A stretch of 64,000 nt of DNA from Acinetobacter sp. WU_MDCI_Axc73 (GTDB lineage: Bacteria > Pseudomonadota > Gammaproteobacteria > Pseudomonadales > Moraxellaceae): positions 62,001 to 126,000 of the forward strand of contig NZ_JAHPRO010000011.1 of assembly GCF_025562455.1 (NCBI RefSeq), written 5' to 3'. Positions 1-9,080 of this stretch are shown in pieces (position 1 is the stretch's first letter; each line of letters opens with the position of its first letter). A model generated the notes under the pieces. That model saw only the letters and a program-made list of their open reading frames with translations, ran no database searches and was not told the DNA's origin. The translations under genes were made by a program, and so were the position numbers.

Positions 1-1
1 A

Positions 2-712
2 AAACATTTACAAGCCTATAATGAAGTTTGTGGTTTTAAAAATGATGGTTTTATTCCTGCGATTTATCTAGCAGTGCTTTCACAGAGCCTACAGATGCAT
101 ATGATGACCACAGAAGCTTTTCCATTTGCAGTATTAGGTTTGGTTCATATTCGTAATCAAATCAAACAAACACGTAAAATTGGAGTAGATGAACGTTTAA
201 CGTTATCTTGTAAGTTTGGTGAGTTAAAGCCACATGATAAAGGCGTTCAATTTGATTTCATAACCACTGCAAAGGTGGGCAATGAAGTGGTTATGCAGGG
301 TTTAACCACTTACTTGTCTCGTCAAAAGACAGAGAGAAAGACCGCTGAAAAAGCAAAAGAAAGCAGAACACCAGAGTATCAACTTCAACAAGTATGGGAT
401 ATTGCAGAAAATACAGGTCGTCGCTATGCCAAAGTTTCAGGCGACTTTAACCTCATCCATATTCATGCTGTTACTGCAAAAGCATTTGGTTTCAAACAGG
501 CGATTGCACATGGAATGTGGAGTAAAGCAAAGGCTTTGGCCAATATCAATTTACCAGATGCTTATGAAGCAGATGTTTGGTTTAAACTTCCAATGTATTT
601 GCCATCAAAAGTCGAGTTTTTGACAGCAGAACAGCCAAAGGAAACTGATTTTTTAATTCGCAATGAAAAGTCAAAAAAACCGCATGTTTCAGGAACGGTC
701 AGCGCTTTGTAA
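2..712 (+). CDS. MaoC-family acyl dehydratase, 5' partial
   Basis: The reading frame is open from the left edge, so the gene starts outside the window and the GTG at 74 is probably internal. The C-terminal half carries the hot-dog hydratase signature: a GRRYAKVSGDFNLIH stretch followed by AFGFKQAIAHGMW, the Asp and His region used by (R)-specific enoyl-CoA hydratases of the MaoC family. The likely role is hydration or dehydration of acyl-CoA or a related thioester in the cytoplasm. A strong hairpin terminator follows immediately, so this is the last gene of its transcript. The exact substrate cannot be inferred. Confidence 0.8.
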   Translation, partial: KHLQAYNEVCGFKNDGFIPAIYLAVLSQSLQMHMMTTEAFPFAVLGLVHIRNQIKQTRKIGVDERLTLSCKFGELKPHDKGVQFDFITTAKVGNEVVMQGLTTYLSRQKTERKTAEKAKESRTPEYQLQQVWDIAENTGRRYAKVSGDFNLIHIHAVTAKAFGFKQAIAHGMWSKAKALANINLPDAYEADVWFKLPMYLPSKVEFLTAEQPKETDFLIRNEKSKKPHVSGTVSAL

Positions 713-717
713 ATTTT

Positions 718-743
718 AAAAGCCCGATCAATTCGGGCTTTTT
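718..743 (+). terminator. Rho-independent terminator after the MaoC gene
   Basis: AAAAGCCCGA pairs with TCGGGCTTTT across a 5-nt loop and is followed by a T-run, just 6 nt after the stop codon. Confidence 0.85.
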
Positions 744-772
744 ACATAAAATTAGAAAAAAAGGAAACAAGA

Positions 773-2035
773 ATGAGCGCTTTAACAGAAATTCTATTTG
801 CAGATAAGCAAAATTATCACGGTTCGATCGATCAGCGTTTTCACGATTTGGCAGAACAATTTAGCCGTTTGCAGGATGCGCGGACTGAACAAGGCGGAGC
901 AGCTTTAGCCGTTTATTTTCACGGACAAAAAGTGGTTGATATTTATACTGGGAAAAAATCTCAGACTGAACAATGGAATGAAGACACACTTTCTGTTTGT
1001 TACTCAACTGGAAAAGGCGTATTAGCAACTTTGGCACATATTTTGGTTAGTGAAGGCTTGATAGAATATGATGTTCCCATTGCGCATTACTGGCCAGAAT
1101 TTGGACAAAACAATAAAGAGTCGATCACCCTCAGACATATATTGAGTCATCAAAGTGGGTTATACGACATTCGCAATTTAATTCAAAATGCACGTGAAAT
1201 GCTGAATTGGTCACATATGTTACAGGTGTTTGAACAAGCGACGCCACGTTTTGCTGTTAATCAAAGCAATGCTTATCAAGCATTAACATTTGGCTGGTTA
1301 GTAGGAGGCGCGCTTGAAAAAGCGACTGGACGCGGTTTATCTGATTTAATGCAAACTTATTTGGTCAACCCTTTACAATTAGACGGTGCATTTTTTGGTG
1401 TGCCGAGTTCAGAGTTGGATCGTGTTGCTAGATTAATTCCACAAAAAAGATCAACTGAGCAAAAACCTCAAGACGCTCAAACAAAAAAAACAAAAGCACA
1501 TAAACCTTCTCTTGCCGATAAATTAGTCACGTGGACTGGACAAAATCCACAAGACTTTCAGGATGCGATGATCCCTAAGGGAATGAAAAATTTTAGTTTC
1601 TTTAGTGATGAAGGGCTTCAAGCGATTATTCCTGCTGCGAATGGTACTTTTACTGCAAATAGCCTAAGTAAAATATATGCCATGTTGGCGAATGGCGGGC
1701 AATGGGAAGGGAAGATATTGATTAAGCCTGATGTATTTCAACAGTTAAGTACCATTCAAAGTTATGCAAGAGATAGAGTGATGCCGATTCCTATGAATTG
1801 GCGGTTGGGTTATCACCGAGTTTTAACCATGGGGAAACGTGCCAAAAATGGTTTTGGGCACATAGGTTATAATGGTTCTGGAGCATGGTGTGATCCAGAT
1901 CGAAGTTTAAGCTTTGCTTATACCCATAATTTTAAAATTGGTTCGATTACAGGTGATTACCGTTTATGGGGATTAACTCAGGAAACTTTGCGTTGTGTAG
2001 ACCAGATATTAACAGGGCATAAAGGCTGGTTTTAA
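773..2035 (+). CDS. Serine beta-lactamase-like hydrolase (EstB/class C fold)
   Basis: This 420-residue protein has the layout of the beta-lactamase/EstB esterase family. The SxxK motif is seen as STGK near residue 80, and a Tyr-containing motif follows in NAYQALTFGWL, where the family has YxN. A late HIGYNGSG segment resembles the third active-site box. No signal peptide is visible, so a cytoplasmic esterase or peptidase is more likely than a periplasmic beta-lactamase. A lysine/glutamine-rich insert lies around residues 225-245. It has its own RBS (aaaggaaa) downstream of the MaoC terminator. The substrate is unknown. Confidence 0.8.
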   Translation: MSALTEILFADKQNYHGSIDQRFHDLAEQFSRLQDARTEQGGAALAVYFHGQKVVDIYTGKKSQTEQWNEDTLSVCYSTGKGVLATLAHILVSEGLIEYDVPIAHYWPEFGQNNKESITLRHILSHQSGLYDIRNLIQNAREMLNWSHMLQVFEQATPRFAVNQSNAYQALTFGWLVGGALEKATGRGLSDLMQTYLVNPLQLDGAFFGVPSSELDRVARLIPQKRSTEQKPQDAQTKKTKAHKPSLADKLVTWTGQNPQDFQDAMIPKGMKNFSFFSDEGLQAIIPAANGTFTANSLSKIYAMLANGGQWEGKILIKPDVFQQLSTIQSYARDRVMPIPMNWRLGYHRVLTMGKRAKNGFGHIGYNGSGAWCDPDRSLSFAYTHNFKIGSITGDYRLWGLTQETLRCVDQILTGHKGWF

Positions 2036-2145
2036 TTTAAGTGATCTGCATGTGCAGGAAAGGGATAAGTGATCTCATATATTTGAGTTGTGGTCTGACA
2101 TGGCTGATGCTTCCCCCAAGTCCTGCAACTTTTATAAATATAAAA

Positions 2146-2739
2146 TTAGATTGGATTCATTAATTCCATTTTGATCATGATTTCCACATGACGCTGAAAC
2201 GAGGGCTGATCTAAGCCTTGTAAACCAAGCTTATAAATGCCTTCCAATCCACATACAAAAGCAATGAGACGCCATGCTACATCTTGAACATTGGTGATTT
2301 CAAGGATTTTAAACTGCTTTTGTTGTATGCCATTTTGAATTAATTGCACCAATACATTGTGCCATCGCTGCATGGTGAGGTTATAAGCTTTTTTTATTTC
2401 GATATCTTGTTCCATCAAAATTTCAGCTTCATTCCAAAGTCGCAAATAAGACTGAGTTTGCTCGATGTTCTCACAACCCAGTAGTAAAGAAATACGTTGA
2501 AGCCATGAATCTGTAAGGACCTGAGCTTCAAGTTCATTTAATTGATCCATCAATTCAATAAAAACTTGCGCTTTTAAATGTGAGGTAGACTCAAAATGAT
2601 GATGAACTTGACCAGTAGAAACCTGTGCTTGCGTTGCGATCGCCCGAACGGTCAATGCATTTAAACCTTCTTTTAATGCCAACGTTTTAGCAGCATCCAA
2701 AATCATGTCGCGACGTTGTTCTCGATTTAAATAGTTCAT
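2146..2739 (-). CDS. TetR-family transcriptional regulator of the adjacent efflux gene
   Basis: The 197-residue protein has an N-terminal helix-turn-helix typical of TetR (RDMILDAAKTLALKEGLNAL, then VRAIATQAQVSTGQVHHHF) and a variable C-terminal ligand domain. It is divergent from the MFS gene at 2858. The 118-bp gap between them holds two related palindromes around the transporter promoter, so it most likely represses that gene and perhaps itself. The inducer is unknown. Confidence 0.88.
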   Translation of the reverse strand: MNYLNREQRRDMILDAAKTLALKEGLNALTVRAIATQAQVSTGQVHHHFESTSHLKAQVFIELMDQLNELEAQVLTDSWLQRISLLLGCENIEQTQSYLRLWNEAEILMEQDIEIKKAYNLTMQRWHNVLVQLIQNGIQQKQFKILEITNVQDVAWRLIAFVCGLEGIYKLGLQGLDQPSFQRHVEIMIKMELMNPI

Positions 2740-2785
2740 CGGTTGGCTTTCAATTTAGCATCATTGAATTCAAGTTTAATAAAAG

Positions 2786-2839
2786 TTGGACGTTTGTTCA
2801 AGTTTGAGTATAATGATCCCAATTTGAACAAGTGTCCAA
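2786..2839 (+). promoter_or_regulatory. sigma70 promoter flanked by two TetR operators
   Basis: The -35 TTGGAC (2786-2791) and -10 TATAAT (2809-2814) are separated by exactly 17 bp. Two operator-like palindromes are present: TTGGACGTTTGTTCAA at 2786-2801, covering the -35, and TTGAACAAGTGTCCAA at 2824-2839, just downstream of the start-site region. They are also inverted copies of each other, so both repressor-binding and promoter occlusion are easy to picture. Confidence 0.8.
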
Positions 2840-2857
2840 CTTTTAATTGGGTGTGTT

Positions 2858-4357
2858 ATGTATCGCAAGTGGTTGATTCTTGCAATTATCGTTTTGATTT
2901 ATTTACCTGTATCGTTAGATGCGACTATTTTGCATGTCGCGATTCCGACCTTAAGCTCGACTTTGGCACTCAGCAATAATCAAATGCTGTGGGTTATGGA
3001 TATATATTCCTTGATCATGGCAGGTTTTATTCTGCCAATGGGAGCGTTGGGTGATCGTATTGGTTTTAAGCGCTTAATGATCATAGGGGCGATGATCTTT
3101 GGTCTAGCATCTGTTATGGCGGCATTGGCTCAAACGGCTAATGTTCTGATTTTTGCTCGCGCTTTACTAGGGTTGGGCGCTGCCATGATTCTTCCAGCCA
3201 CATTATCTGGGGTTCGCAACAGTTTTTTAGATGAAAAACAACGTAATTATGCTTTAGGGATTTGGGGTACCGTGGGCGGTGGTGGGGCTGCTTTTGGTCC
3301 TTTATTGGGCGGTTTTATTTTGCAGCATTTTGATTGGGGAGTCGTGTTCTTAATAAATGTGCCCATCATTATCCTCGTACTTATTTTAACGGTTTGGATC
3401 GTACCAAAACAAAAAGTTGAATCTAAGCAGCCCTTAAACCTGTTACAGGCACTTATTTTAGTCAGTGCAATTTTAATGATCATTTATGCCGCGAAAACAG
3501 CGACGCATGAATTGAATTATTTCATTGTCTTATTGTTTATGATTGGGTTGGTTGCTCTGATCCTCTTTGTCAAACAACAGTTAAAATCGGCAAGTCCAAT
3601 GATTGATTTTTCATTGTTTAAACATCCTGTTATTTCCACCAGCATGGTGATGGCGATTGTTGCGATGATCGCGCTCGTTGGATTCGAACTTTTGTTGTCG
3701 CAAGAACTCCAGTTTGTTTACGGTTATACGCCATTACAGGCGGGTCTGTTTATCCTCCCTTTCATGATTGCAATCAGCTTGGGTGGACCATTTACCAGCT
3801 TTTTAATGAATCGTTACGGACTTCGGCCAGTCGCTACTTTAGGGATGATGATGTGTGCCTTTAGCCTATGGGGTTTTGCACTGACCAATTTTAATACACA
3901 ACACTTGCAAACTTGGGGACTGATGATTGTTATGGGTATCAGCGTTGAAATTGCATTGCTTTCATCAACTGCAGCGATTATGTCCGCTGTGCCTCCACAC
4001 AAGGCAACAGCAGCAGGTGCGATAGAAGGAATGGCATACGAACTCGGTGCGGGTTTAGGGATTACAATATTTGGCTTATTACTTTCTTTTTTCTACACGC
4101 AATCTTTATTGATTCCACATGACTTACCATCTGAGTTAGCTCAAACAGCAAGCCATTCAATTGCTGAAGCCATGCAAATTGCACAACAACTTGATGATAA
4201 AAGCTTAGTATTCGCATTGACTCAGGCAGCATCAGATGCCTTTAGTCATTCACATGCAAAGGTACTTGCAATTGCAGGAAGTTTATTTTTAATTCTATCT
4301 GGTTTTGTTTGGTGGGCATTATCTTCCAAAATGAGTGATACGGAAAATGCCCACTAA
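2858..4357 (+). CDS. MFS drug-efflux transporter, DHA2/EmrB-QacA type
   Basis: This 499-residue, very hydrophobic protein has about 14 membrane segments. It carries the MFS motif A between TM2 and TM3 (GALGDRIGFKRLM) and an antiporter-type motif C (GLGAAMILPATLSGVRN and the following GGGGAAFGPLLGG). This fits proton-coupled multidrug exporters of the SmvA/QacA group in the inner membrane. Expression is probably controlled by the divergent TetR through the two operators upstream. The drugs exported cannot be read from sequence. Confidence 0.87.
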   Translation: MYRKWLILAIIVLIYLPVSLDATILHVAIPTLSSTLALSNNQMLWVMDIYSLIMAGFILPMGALGDRIGFKRLMIIGAMIFGLASVMAALAQTANVLIFARALLGLGAAMILPATLSGVRNSFLDEKQRNYALGIWGTVGGGGAAFGPLLGGFILQHFDWGVVFLINVPIIILVLILTVWIVPKQKVESKQPLNLLQALILVSAILMIIYAAKTATHELNYFIVLLFMIGLVALILFVKQQLKSASPMIDFSLFKHPVISTSMVMAIVAMIALVGFELLLSQELQFVYGYTPLQAGLFILPFMIAISLGGPFTSFLMNRYGLRPVATLGMMMCAFSLWGFALTNFNTQHLQTWGLMIVMGISVEIALLSSTAAIMSAVPPHKATAAGAIEGMAYELGAGLGITIFGLLLSFFYTQSLLIPHDLPSELAQTASHSIAEAMQIAQQLDDKSLVFALTQAASDAFSHSHAKVLAIAGSLFLILSGFVWWALSSKMSDTENAH

Positions 4358-4359
4358 AA

Positions 4360-4440
4360 TAGACTGCTTTTATAAGTTCCTTTTATTTCTCGCTACGAAA
4401 GAAAAATAAAGTGAGTCTAAACGATCATAAAAGCAGTCTA
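4360..4440. repeat. Long inverted repeat / large hairpin
   Basis: TAGACTGCTTTTAT at 4360-4373 is perfectly inverted at 4427-4440 (14 bp). The 53-bp interior contains a second, imperfect pairing between CTTTTATTTC and GAAAAATAAAG. It begins 2 bp after the MFS stop codon. It could act as a terminator or mRNA 3' end for the transporter, but lacks the usual compact GC stem, and a small repeat element is an alternative. Confidence 0.65.
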
Positions 4441-4513
4441 ATAATTTGTTTATTTAATATTTGCTTGTTGATGGATTCTGGCTGAATTCATTCACTATCA
4501 AGTAAAAAAACAG

Positions 4514-4531
4514 TATGCTTATGCAAGCATA
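4514..4531. repeat. Small palindrome in the dnaX leader
   Basis: TATGCTT and AAGCATA flank a 4-nt spacer about 50 bp upstream of the chosen dnaX start. It may be an operator or an mRNA hairpin, but nothing else supports a function. Confidence 0.35.
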
Positions 4532-4580
4532 TGCATAGATGTATAACTCAATGTACATAATATGCAGAATAGGAGCATTC

Positions 4581-6797
4581 ATGTATCAAGTATTGGCTAG
4601 AAAATACCGTCCTCGTAATTTTATTGAATTGGTCGGGCAAAACCATGTGTCGCGCGCACTTACCAGTGCGCTTGAGCGTGGACGTTTGCATCATGCTTAC
4701 TTGTTTACAGGCACACGTGGCGTGGGTAAAACTACGATTGCGCGTATTCTGGCGAAATGTCTAAATTGTGAAACAGGCGTTACATCTACACCTTGTGAAG
4801 TTTGTGCAACTTGTCGAGCCGTAAATGAAGGTCGTTTTATTGACCTGATTGAGATTGATGCGGCATCTCGTACCAAAGTTGAAGATACACGTGAGCTTTT
4901 GGACAATGTGCCTTATGCACCAACTCAAGGGCGTTTTAAGGTTTATTTGATTGACGAAGTGCATATGCTGTCTACGCATTCGTTCAATGCATTACTCAAA
5001 ACACTCGAAGAACCGCCTGAACATGTAAAGTTTTTATTTGCAACCACAGATCCGCAAAAGCTTCCTATTACGGTGATTTCACGTTGTTTACAATTTACTT
5101 TGCGACCGCTGGCCGTAGAGGAAATTACCGAACATCTGACGACTATTTTAGACAAAGAACAGATCAATGCAGATAAAGATGCAATTTGGCAAATTGCCGA
5201 ATCGGCACAAGGTTCTTTACGCGATGCCTTGTCTTTAACTGATCAGGCAATTGCATATGGTCAGGGTGAAGTGCATCATCAAGATGTCAAGGAAATGTTG
5301 GGTCTGATTGATCGTACGATTATCTATGATCTGATCCATGCGATTCATCAAAATCAACAAGCACGTGTCAGTCAATTATTATTACAATTCCGCCAGCAAG
5401 CACTTGATGTTTCTTTAGTATTAGATCAGTTGATCTCCACTTTACATGAACTGGCCTTGTTGCAATATTTACCTGAGTTAAGCCTCAAATACAGTGAGGA
5501 AATCAATCAAAAGATTTTAGCATTGTCAAAAATGGTCTCGGCGCAGGATTTACAGCTCTACTATCAGATCGCTTGTAAAGGTCGAGCAGAATTACAACTC
5601 GCCGTGACTCAAGAACAAGGTTTCGAGATGTGTGTGCTACGTTTGTTGGCATTTCGTCCTTTAGCAATCGATGAAGTTTTGGTTGAACAACCTTCAGACA
5701 AGCCATCTGAAGCTGTACCGTCTAGCTTTAAAGCAAACACATCGACATTCGCAAATGACTCATCTGCAGATCACTTGCTTACGCACGATTTGCCTAAAGA
5801 TGATCTGATGCCTATTTCGAATATTCAGCAAATATCTTCTAAATCTAATCAAGTTGAAGCAAGTTCAGTCCTTGTCCATGCTGAAAATCTTGAGGAAGAA
5901 TCTCAAACCTTTGAAGAACCAGAGCAATTGATTGTCATGGATGATGAAGCGTTGGCGTCTTCTCTTGCTCCCGCAACTGACACACAAAAAAGCGTAGTGA
6001 TCTTTGATGCAAATTCAGATGAATTGATTGGATTTGATGCACAAAAACCTGTACCAGCGATGTCAGTCGATGAGATAGGGGTTTTTCCTGTAGAAGAACG
6101 CTTAACTCAATCCGATATAGTTGAACCTTCGCAGGATTGTTTTGTAGTTGAATCGATCGAAAATTTGGGCGAAGCAAAGCAAGACATGCTTTTAGCCCAA
6201 GATGCTTTTGTTTCAACAGAAAATGTTGAAGACTCCAGTGAACCTTTAGAAGATCTATATCAAAGTGCCCAGAATCCTAGTATTTCAGGGCATGAAGCCG
6301 CTGTGAACTTCGAAACTGCTGTGCAGAACATAGAGCTTGAAGAACATTCATCTGTTGTGTCGCGTCGTGATGATTTAATGCCTCAAGAAATCCTTAAACT
6401 TTCTGCGGAAGTTCTTGATGGTGAATGGACGTTGGAAAAGTGGGAATTCTGGTTTAGAAATAGTCAACTTTCACCTGCTGTTCAGGAGTTGGCACAGCAT
6501 GGTCTGATGTCAGGCCAAATAGATGGGCTATGTACATTTACCATCCCTCAGCAATATGAAGGTATGCTTTCACAATTAAAACAGGCGTTAGAAACAGAAA
6601 TTAAAACTTTGTGGCCTAATACCCAGTTTACAGTGCAATATGCTGAAGTTTCAGGTATCACGCCATTTGTAAAACAAGCAGAACGTAAACAAAAAGCCTT
6701 TCAACGAGCCGAAGATTTGTTGAAAACAGATCCTGTCGTCAAAAGCTTGTTGGATACGTTTCAAGGTGAATTACAAAATATTCAGCTAAAACCATGA
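4581..6797 (+). CDS. dnaX: DNA polymerase III subunits tau (and gamma)
   Basis: This is the clamp-loader ATPase of the replicative polymerase. Residues 1-370 are typical DnaX: Walker A GTRGVGKT at about 44-51, four zinc-binding cysteines beginning at C60/C63, DEVH near residue 127, and the sensor region ATTDPQKLP. Residues about 380-600 form a low-complexity, Glu/Asp/Ser-rich linker, followed by a C-terminal tau domain. The ATG at 4581 was chosen because an aggag RBS lies 5 bp before it and homologues begin MYQVLARKYRP. The longer frame from 4539 has no RBS. No recR or ybaB follows; the next genes run on the other strand. Confidence 0.95.
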   Translation: MYQVLARKYRPRNFIELVGQNHVSRALTSALERGRLHHAYLFTGTRGVGKTTIARILAKCLNCETGVTSTPCEVCATCRAVNEGRFIDLIEIDAASRTKVEDTRELLDNVPYAPTQGRFKVYLIDEVHMLSTHSFNALLKTLEEPPEHVKFLFATTDPQKLPITVISRCLQFTLRPLAVEEITEHLTTILDKEQINADKDAIWQIAESAQGSLRDALSLTDQAIAYGQGEVHHQDVKEMLGLIDRTIIYDLIHAIHQNQQARVSQLLLQFRQQALDVSLVLDQLISTLHELALLQYLPELSLKYSEEINQKILALSKMVSAQDLQLYYQIACKGRAELQLAVTQEQGFEMCVLRLLAFRPLAIDEVLVEQPSDKPSEAVPSSFKANTSTFANDSSADHLLTHDLPKDDLMPISNIQQISSKSNQVEASSVLVHAENLEEESQTFEEPEQLIVMDDEALASSLAPATDTQKSVVIFDANSDELIGFDAQKPVPAMSVDEIGVFPVEERLTQSDIVEPSQDCFVVESIENLGEAKQDMLLAQDAFVSTENVEDSSEPLEDLYQSAQNPSISGHEAAVNFETAVQNIELEEHSSVVSRRDDLMPQEILKLSAEVLDGEWTLEKWEFWFRNSQLSPAVQELAQHGLMSGQIDGLCTFTIPQQYEGMLSQLKQALETEIKTLWPNTQFTVQYAEVSGITPFVKQAERKQKAFQRAEDLLKTDPVVKSLLDTFQGELQNIQLKP

Positions 6798-6822
6798 TGA
6801 ACCAAGTTTTTTAAAAACGTAG

Positions 6823-7284
6823 TTAATCTGAGTCCACTTTTAATACATAAGGTTTGAGAGCCATTCTTATGGTGTCTGGAACAGGTGTACTTTTACGCGT
6901 TTCACGATCCACAAAAACATGAACAAAATGACCTTGAGCCGATGGTTCAATATGATGTTGTTTAAAAATGGCTAATTCATATCTTAAAGATGAGTTTCCA
7001 ATTTTCGCGATGGCCACGCCAACTTCTATAATATCTGGAAAAGAAAGTTCTTGAAAAAAATGGCATGCAGAATCAACTACCAAACCAATGATGGGAGATT
7101 GGCGAATATCAAAACCCGCGTGTTGAATCAGTAATGAGTTTGCGGCAGTATCAAAGTAACTATAATAGGTGACATTGTTGACATGACCATAAATATCATT
7201 ATCTGCCCAGCGTGTCTGAATATTTAAAAAGAAATCAAATTGATCTCGTGTTTTAATGACAGGTTTTATCGATTCTTTGTTCAT
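6823..7284 (-). CDS. Acyl-CoA thioesterase, 4-hydroxybenzoyl-CoA thioesterase fold (FadM/YbgC-like)
   Basis: The 153-residue protein shows the hot-dog thioesterase core RWADNDIYGHVNNVTYYSYF, in which the Asp is the family's catalytic residue. It would hydrolyse an acyl-CoA in the cytoplasm. Its start overlaps the stop of the iron alcohol dehydrogenase gene at 7281-7284, so the two are translationally coupled. The pairing hints at a shared alcohol/acyl intermediate, but the substrate is not determined. Confidence 0.85.
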   Translation of the reverse strand: MNKESIKPVIKTRDQFDFFLNIQTRWADNDIYGHVNNVTYYSYFDTAANSLLIQHAGFDIRQSPIIGLVVDSACHFFQELSFPDIIEVGVAIAKIGNSSLRYELAIFKQHHIEPSAQGHFVHVFVDRETRKSTPVPDTIRMALKPYVLKVDSD

Positions 7285-8441
7285 GCGTATATCGCCTCAT
7301 AGATTTCAAGCGCAGCTTGTTCTGTCATTTCGCGTGGATTATTTTGTAAAAGGCGAATTTGTAGCATTGCATCTTTGGCAAGCGTCTCAAGACTTTGCCG
7401 TGGTACCTTCAAATCTTGTAGCTTTAAAACCAGACCACTTTGATCTAAATGATTTTGCATGTGATCAATAAAAAGATCACATAAACCGTCGGAACAGCCA
7501 TTACTTCGTGGATCCAGCCATTGCATCAGTTCTGCATATAAATGCTTAGCATGTGGTGCATTGAATTTGAGAACTTCTGCCAAAACCAATGCATTAGTAT
7601 GTCCGTGAGAAAGATGAAAATGCCCACCTAATGGATAAGCTAAGGCATGCACTGCACCAACTGGTGCATTGGCAAAAGCTTGTCCAGCGAGCATTGATCC
7701 CAATAACATATTTTGTCGTGCCTCCATATCTGTACCATCTTTGAGGACTTTAGGCAGATTCTCATTGAGTAAGCGCAATGCATTTTTTGCTAACATATCG
7801 GCATAGAAATTTTTTTTGATTTTGGAGGTATAGGCTTCAATGGCATGTACCATTGCATCTATGCCTGTCGCGGCAGTGATATGTGCAGGTAAGCCTTGAG
7901 TAAAATTTGCATCCAATATGGCGACATCAGCATATAAATGAGGGGATACGATACCTGTTTTAGTGGTTTCGCCTGTAGTGACAATAGAAATTGGGGTAAC
8001 TTCGGAGCCAGTTCCCGCAGTGGTAGGTACTAAAATTAATGGCAGTTTGGGGCCTTTGGCGTTATTAACACCATACATCTCAGAGATAGCCTGTTTTTGT
8101 TCAGGATGTGCCAATAAAGCAATGATTTTAGCAACATCCATCGAACTACCACCGCCAAAACCCAAGATCGCATCGACTTTTTCTTTTTTTGCAAACTCAG
8201 CGGCATCGAGTACGATATGCTCGGGCGGGTCAGCCTGAATATTTGAATAAATTGAATAACTAATATTTAGACGTTCTAAAATCTCAATAATAGGTAAATG
8301 CAGTTGGTGTTGTACCATGCCTGCATCCGTAATGATAAGAATTTTTCGATAGTGACTCCCAAGAATAATTTGTTTAAGTTCCTGTATTGAGCCAAGACCT
8401 GAAATAATGCTAGCTGCTGTCTGAAATTGAAATTGGCTCAT
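7281..8441 (-). CDS. Iron-containing (group III) alcohol dehydrogenase
   Basis: This 386-residue protein has the Fe-ADH layout. The nucleotide-binding region contains GFGGGSSMDVAK, followed by PTTAGTGSEVTP. Metal ligands are visible as Asp and His in TGIDAMVHAIEAY and two His in HALAYPLGGHFHLSHGHTN. It should catalyse NAD(P)-dependent alcohol/aldehyde interconversion in the cytoplasm. An aaggaaa RBS precedes ATG 8441. It is the first gene of a two-gene operon with the thioesterase. Confidence 0.9.
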   Translation of the reverse strand: MSQFQFQTAASIISGLGSIQELKQIILGSHYRKILIITDAGMVQHQLHLPIIEILERLNISYSIYSNIQADPPEHIVLDAAEFAKKEKVDAILGFGGGSSMDVAKIIALLAHPEQKQAISEMYGVNNAKGPKLPLILVPTTAGTGSEVTPISIVTTGETTKTGIVSPHLYADVAILDANFTQGLPAHITAATGIDAMVHAIEAYTSKIKKNFYADMLAKNALRLLNENLPKVLKDGTDMEARQNMLLGSMLAGQAFANAPVGAVHALAYPLGGHFHLSHGHTNALVLAEVLKFNAPHAKHLYAELMQWLDPRSNGCSDGLCDLFIDHMQNHLDQSGLVLKLQDLKVPRQSLETLAKDAMLQIRLLQNNPREMTEQAALEIYEAIYA

Positions 8442-8559
8442 GAGGTATTTCCTTATTTTTCATCATAAATAGAACATTTCTGTTCATTTCTTCTATAGGA
8501 TTCTGCTTTTAAATAAATTAACATAAGACACCTGAAAATAAAGCACTTTCGAGGTTTAT

Positions 8560-9078
8560 ATGTCATCAAACCCACCTTATAAGGTGCTTTGTGTCTGTTT
8601 GGGAAACATTTGTCGTTCACCCACGGCAGAGATTGTTTTGAGACACTTTTGTGATACATATCAACTTAATGTCGTTGTGGATTCGGCTGGCACCAGCAAT
8701 TATCATCCCAACAAAGCACCTGATTCTAGAAGTCAGCAACACGCATTAAAACGGGGTTATGACTTGTCTTCTTTACGTGCCCGTCAGCTCAATGTTCAAG
8801 ATTTTTTGGAATTTGATCTCATTCTAGCAATGGATCATGAGAATTTTGATGATATTCAACCGTTTAAACAAAAAGCATTAAAACAATATAAGTCGCATCA
8901 GTTGCGGGCAACAGTTGCTTTAATGAGTGAACATGATCCATTTTATTCAGGTCAGGCATTGCCTGATCCTTATTACGGTGGAGCCGATGGTTTTGAGCGA
9001 GTGCTCGATCAATGTGAATCCAGTGCTCAGGCTTGGGTGCAAATCTTTAAACAGCAAGTCGTGACTAGCAATCAATAA
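8560..9078 (+). CDS. Low-molecular-weight protein-tyrosine phosphatase
   Basis: The N-terminal phosphate loop CLGNICRS (Cys13 to Arg19) and the later LPDPYYGG Asp-Pro motif are the two catalytic signatures of LMW-PTPs. At 172 residues it is close to family length. In other bacteria such enzymes dephosphorylate tyrosine kinases of capsule export. No kinase is next to it here; instead it leads a tight run with murB, an ElyC-like protein and a hydrolase. An RBS (gagg) lies 6 bp before the ATG. Confidence 0.92.
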   Translation: MSSNPPYKVLCVCLGNICRSPTAEIVLRHFCDTYQLNVVVDSAGTSNYHPNKAPDSRSQQHALKRGYDLSSLRARQLNVQDFLEFDLILAMDHENFDDIQPFKQKALKQYKSHQLRATVALMSEHDPFYSGQALPDPYYGGADGFERVLDQCESSAQAWVQIFKQQVVTSNQ

Positions 9079-9080
9079 AA

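Noticed and set aside
2050..2060. CTGCA-T-G-TGCAG palindrome after the serine hydrolase gene
   Set aside because: Short, no T-run, and no relation to a promoter; likely chance.
2743..2979. Small ORF across the TetR/MFS gap
   Set aside because: It runs through the promoter and operators and overlaps the MFS gene in another frame.
4539..4580. Longer dnaX start
   Set aside because: The upstream ATG has no RBS and adds residues absent from homologues; ATG 4581 has aggag.
5980..6000. A-run in dnaX as a possible programmed frameshift producing gamma
   Set aside because: The in-frame codons are CAA AAA AGC, not the efficient A-AAA-AAG arrangement, and no strong downstream stem was seen. A -1 stop (TGA) does follow soon after, but stops are common out of frame.
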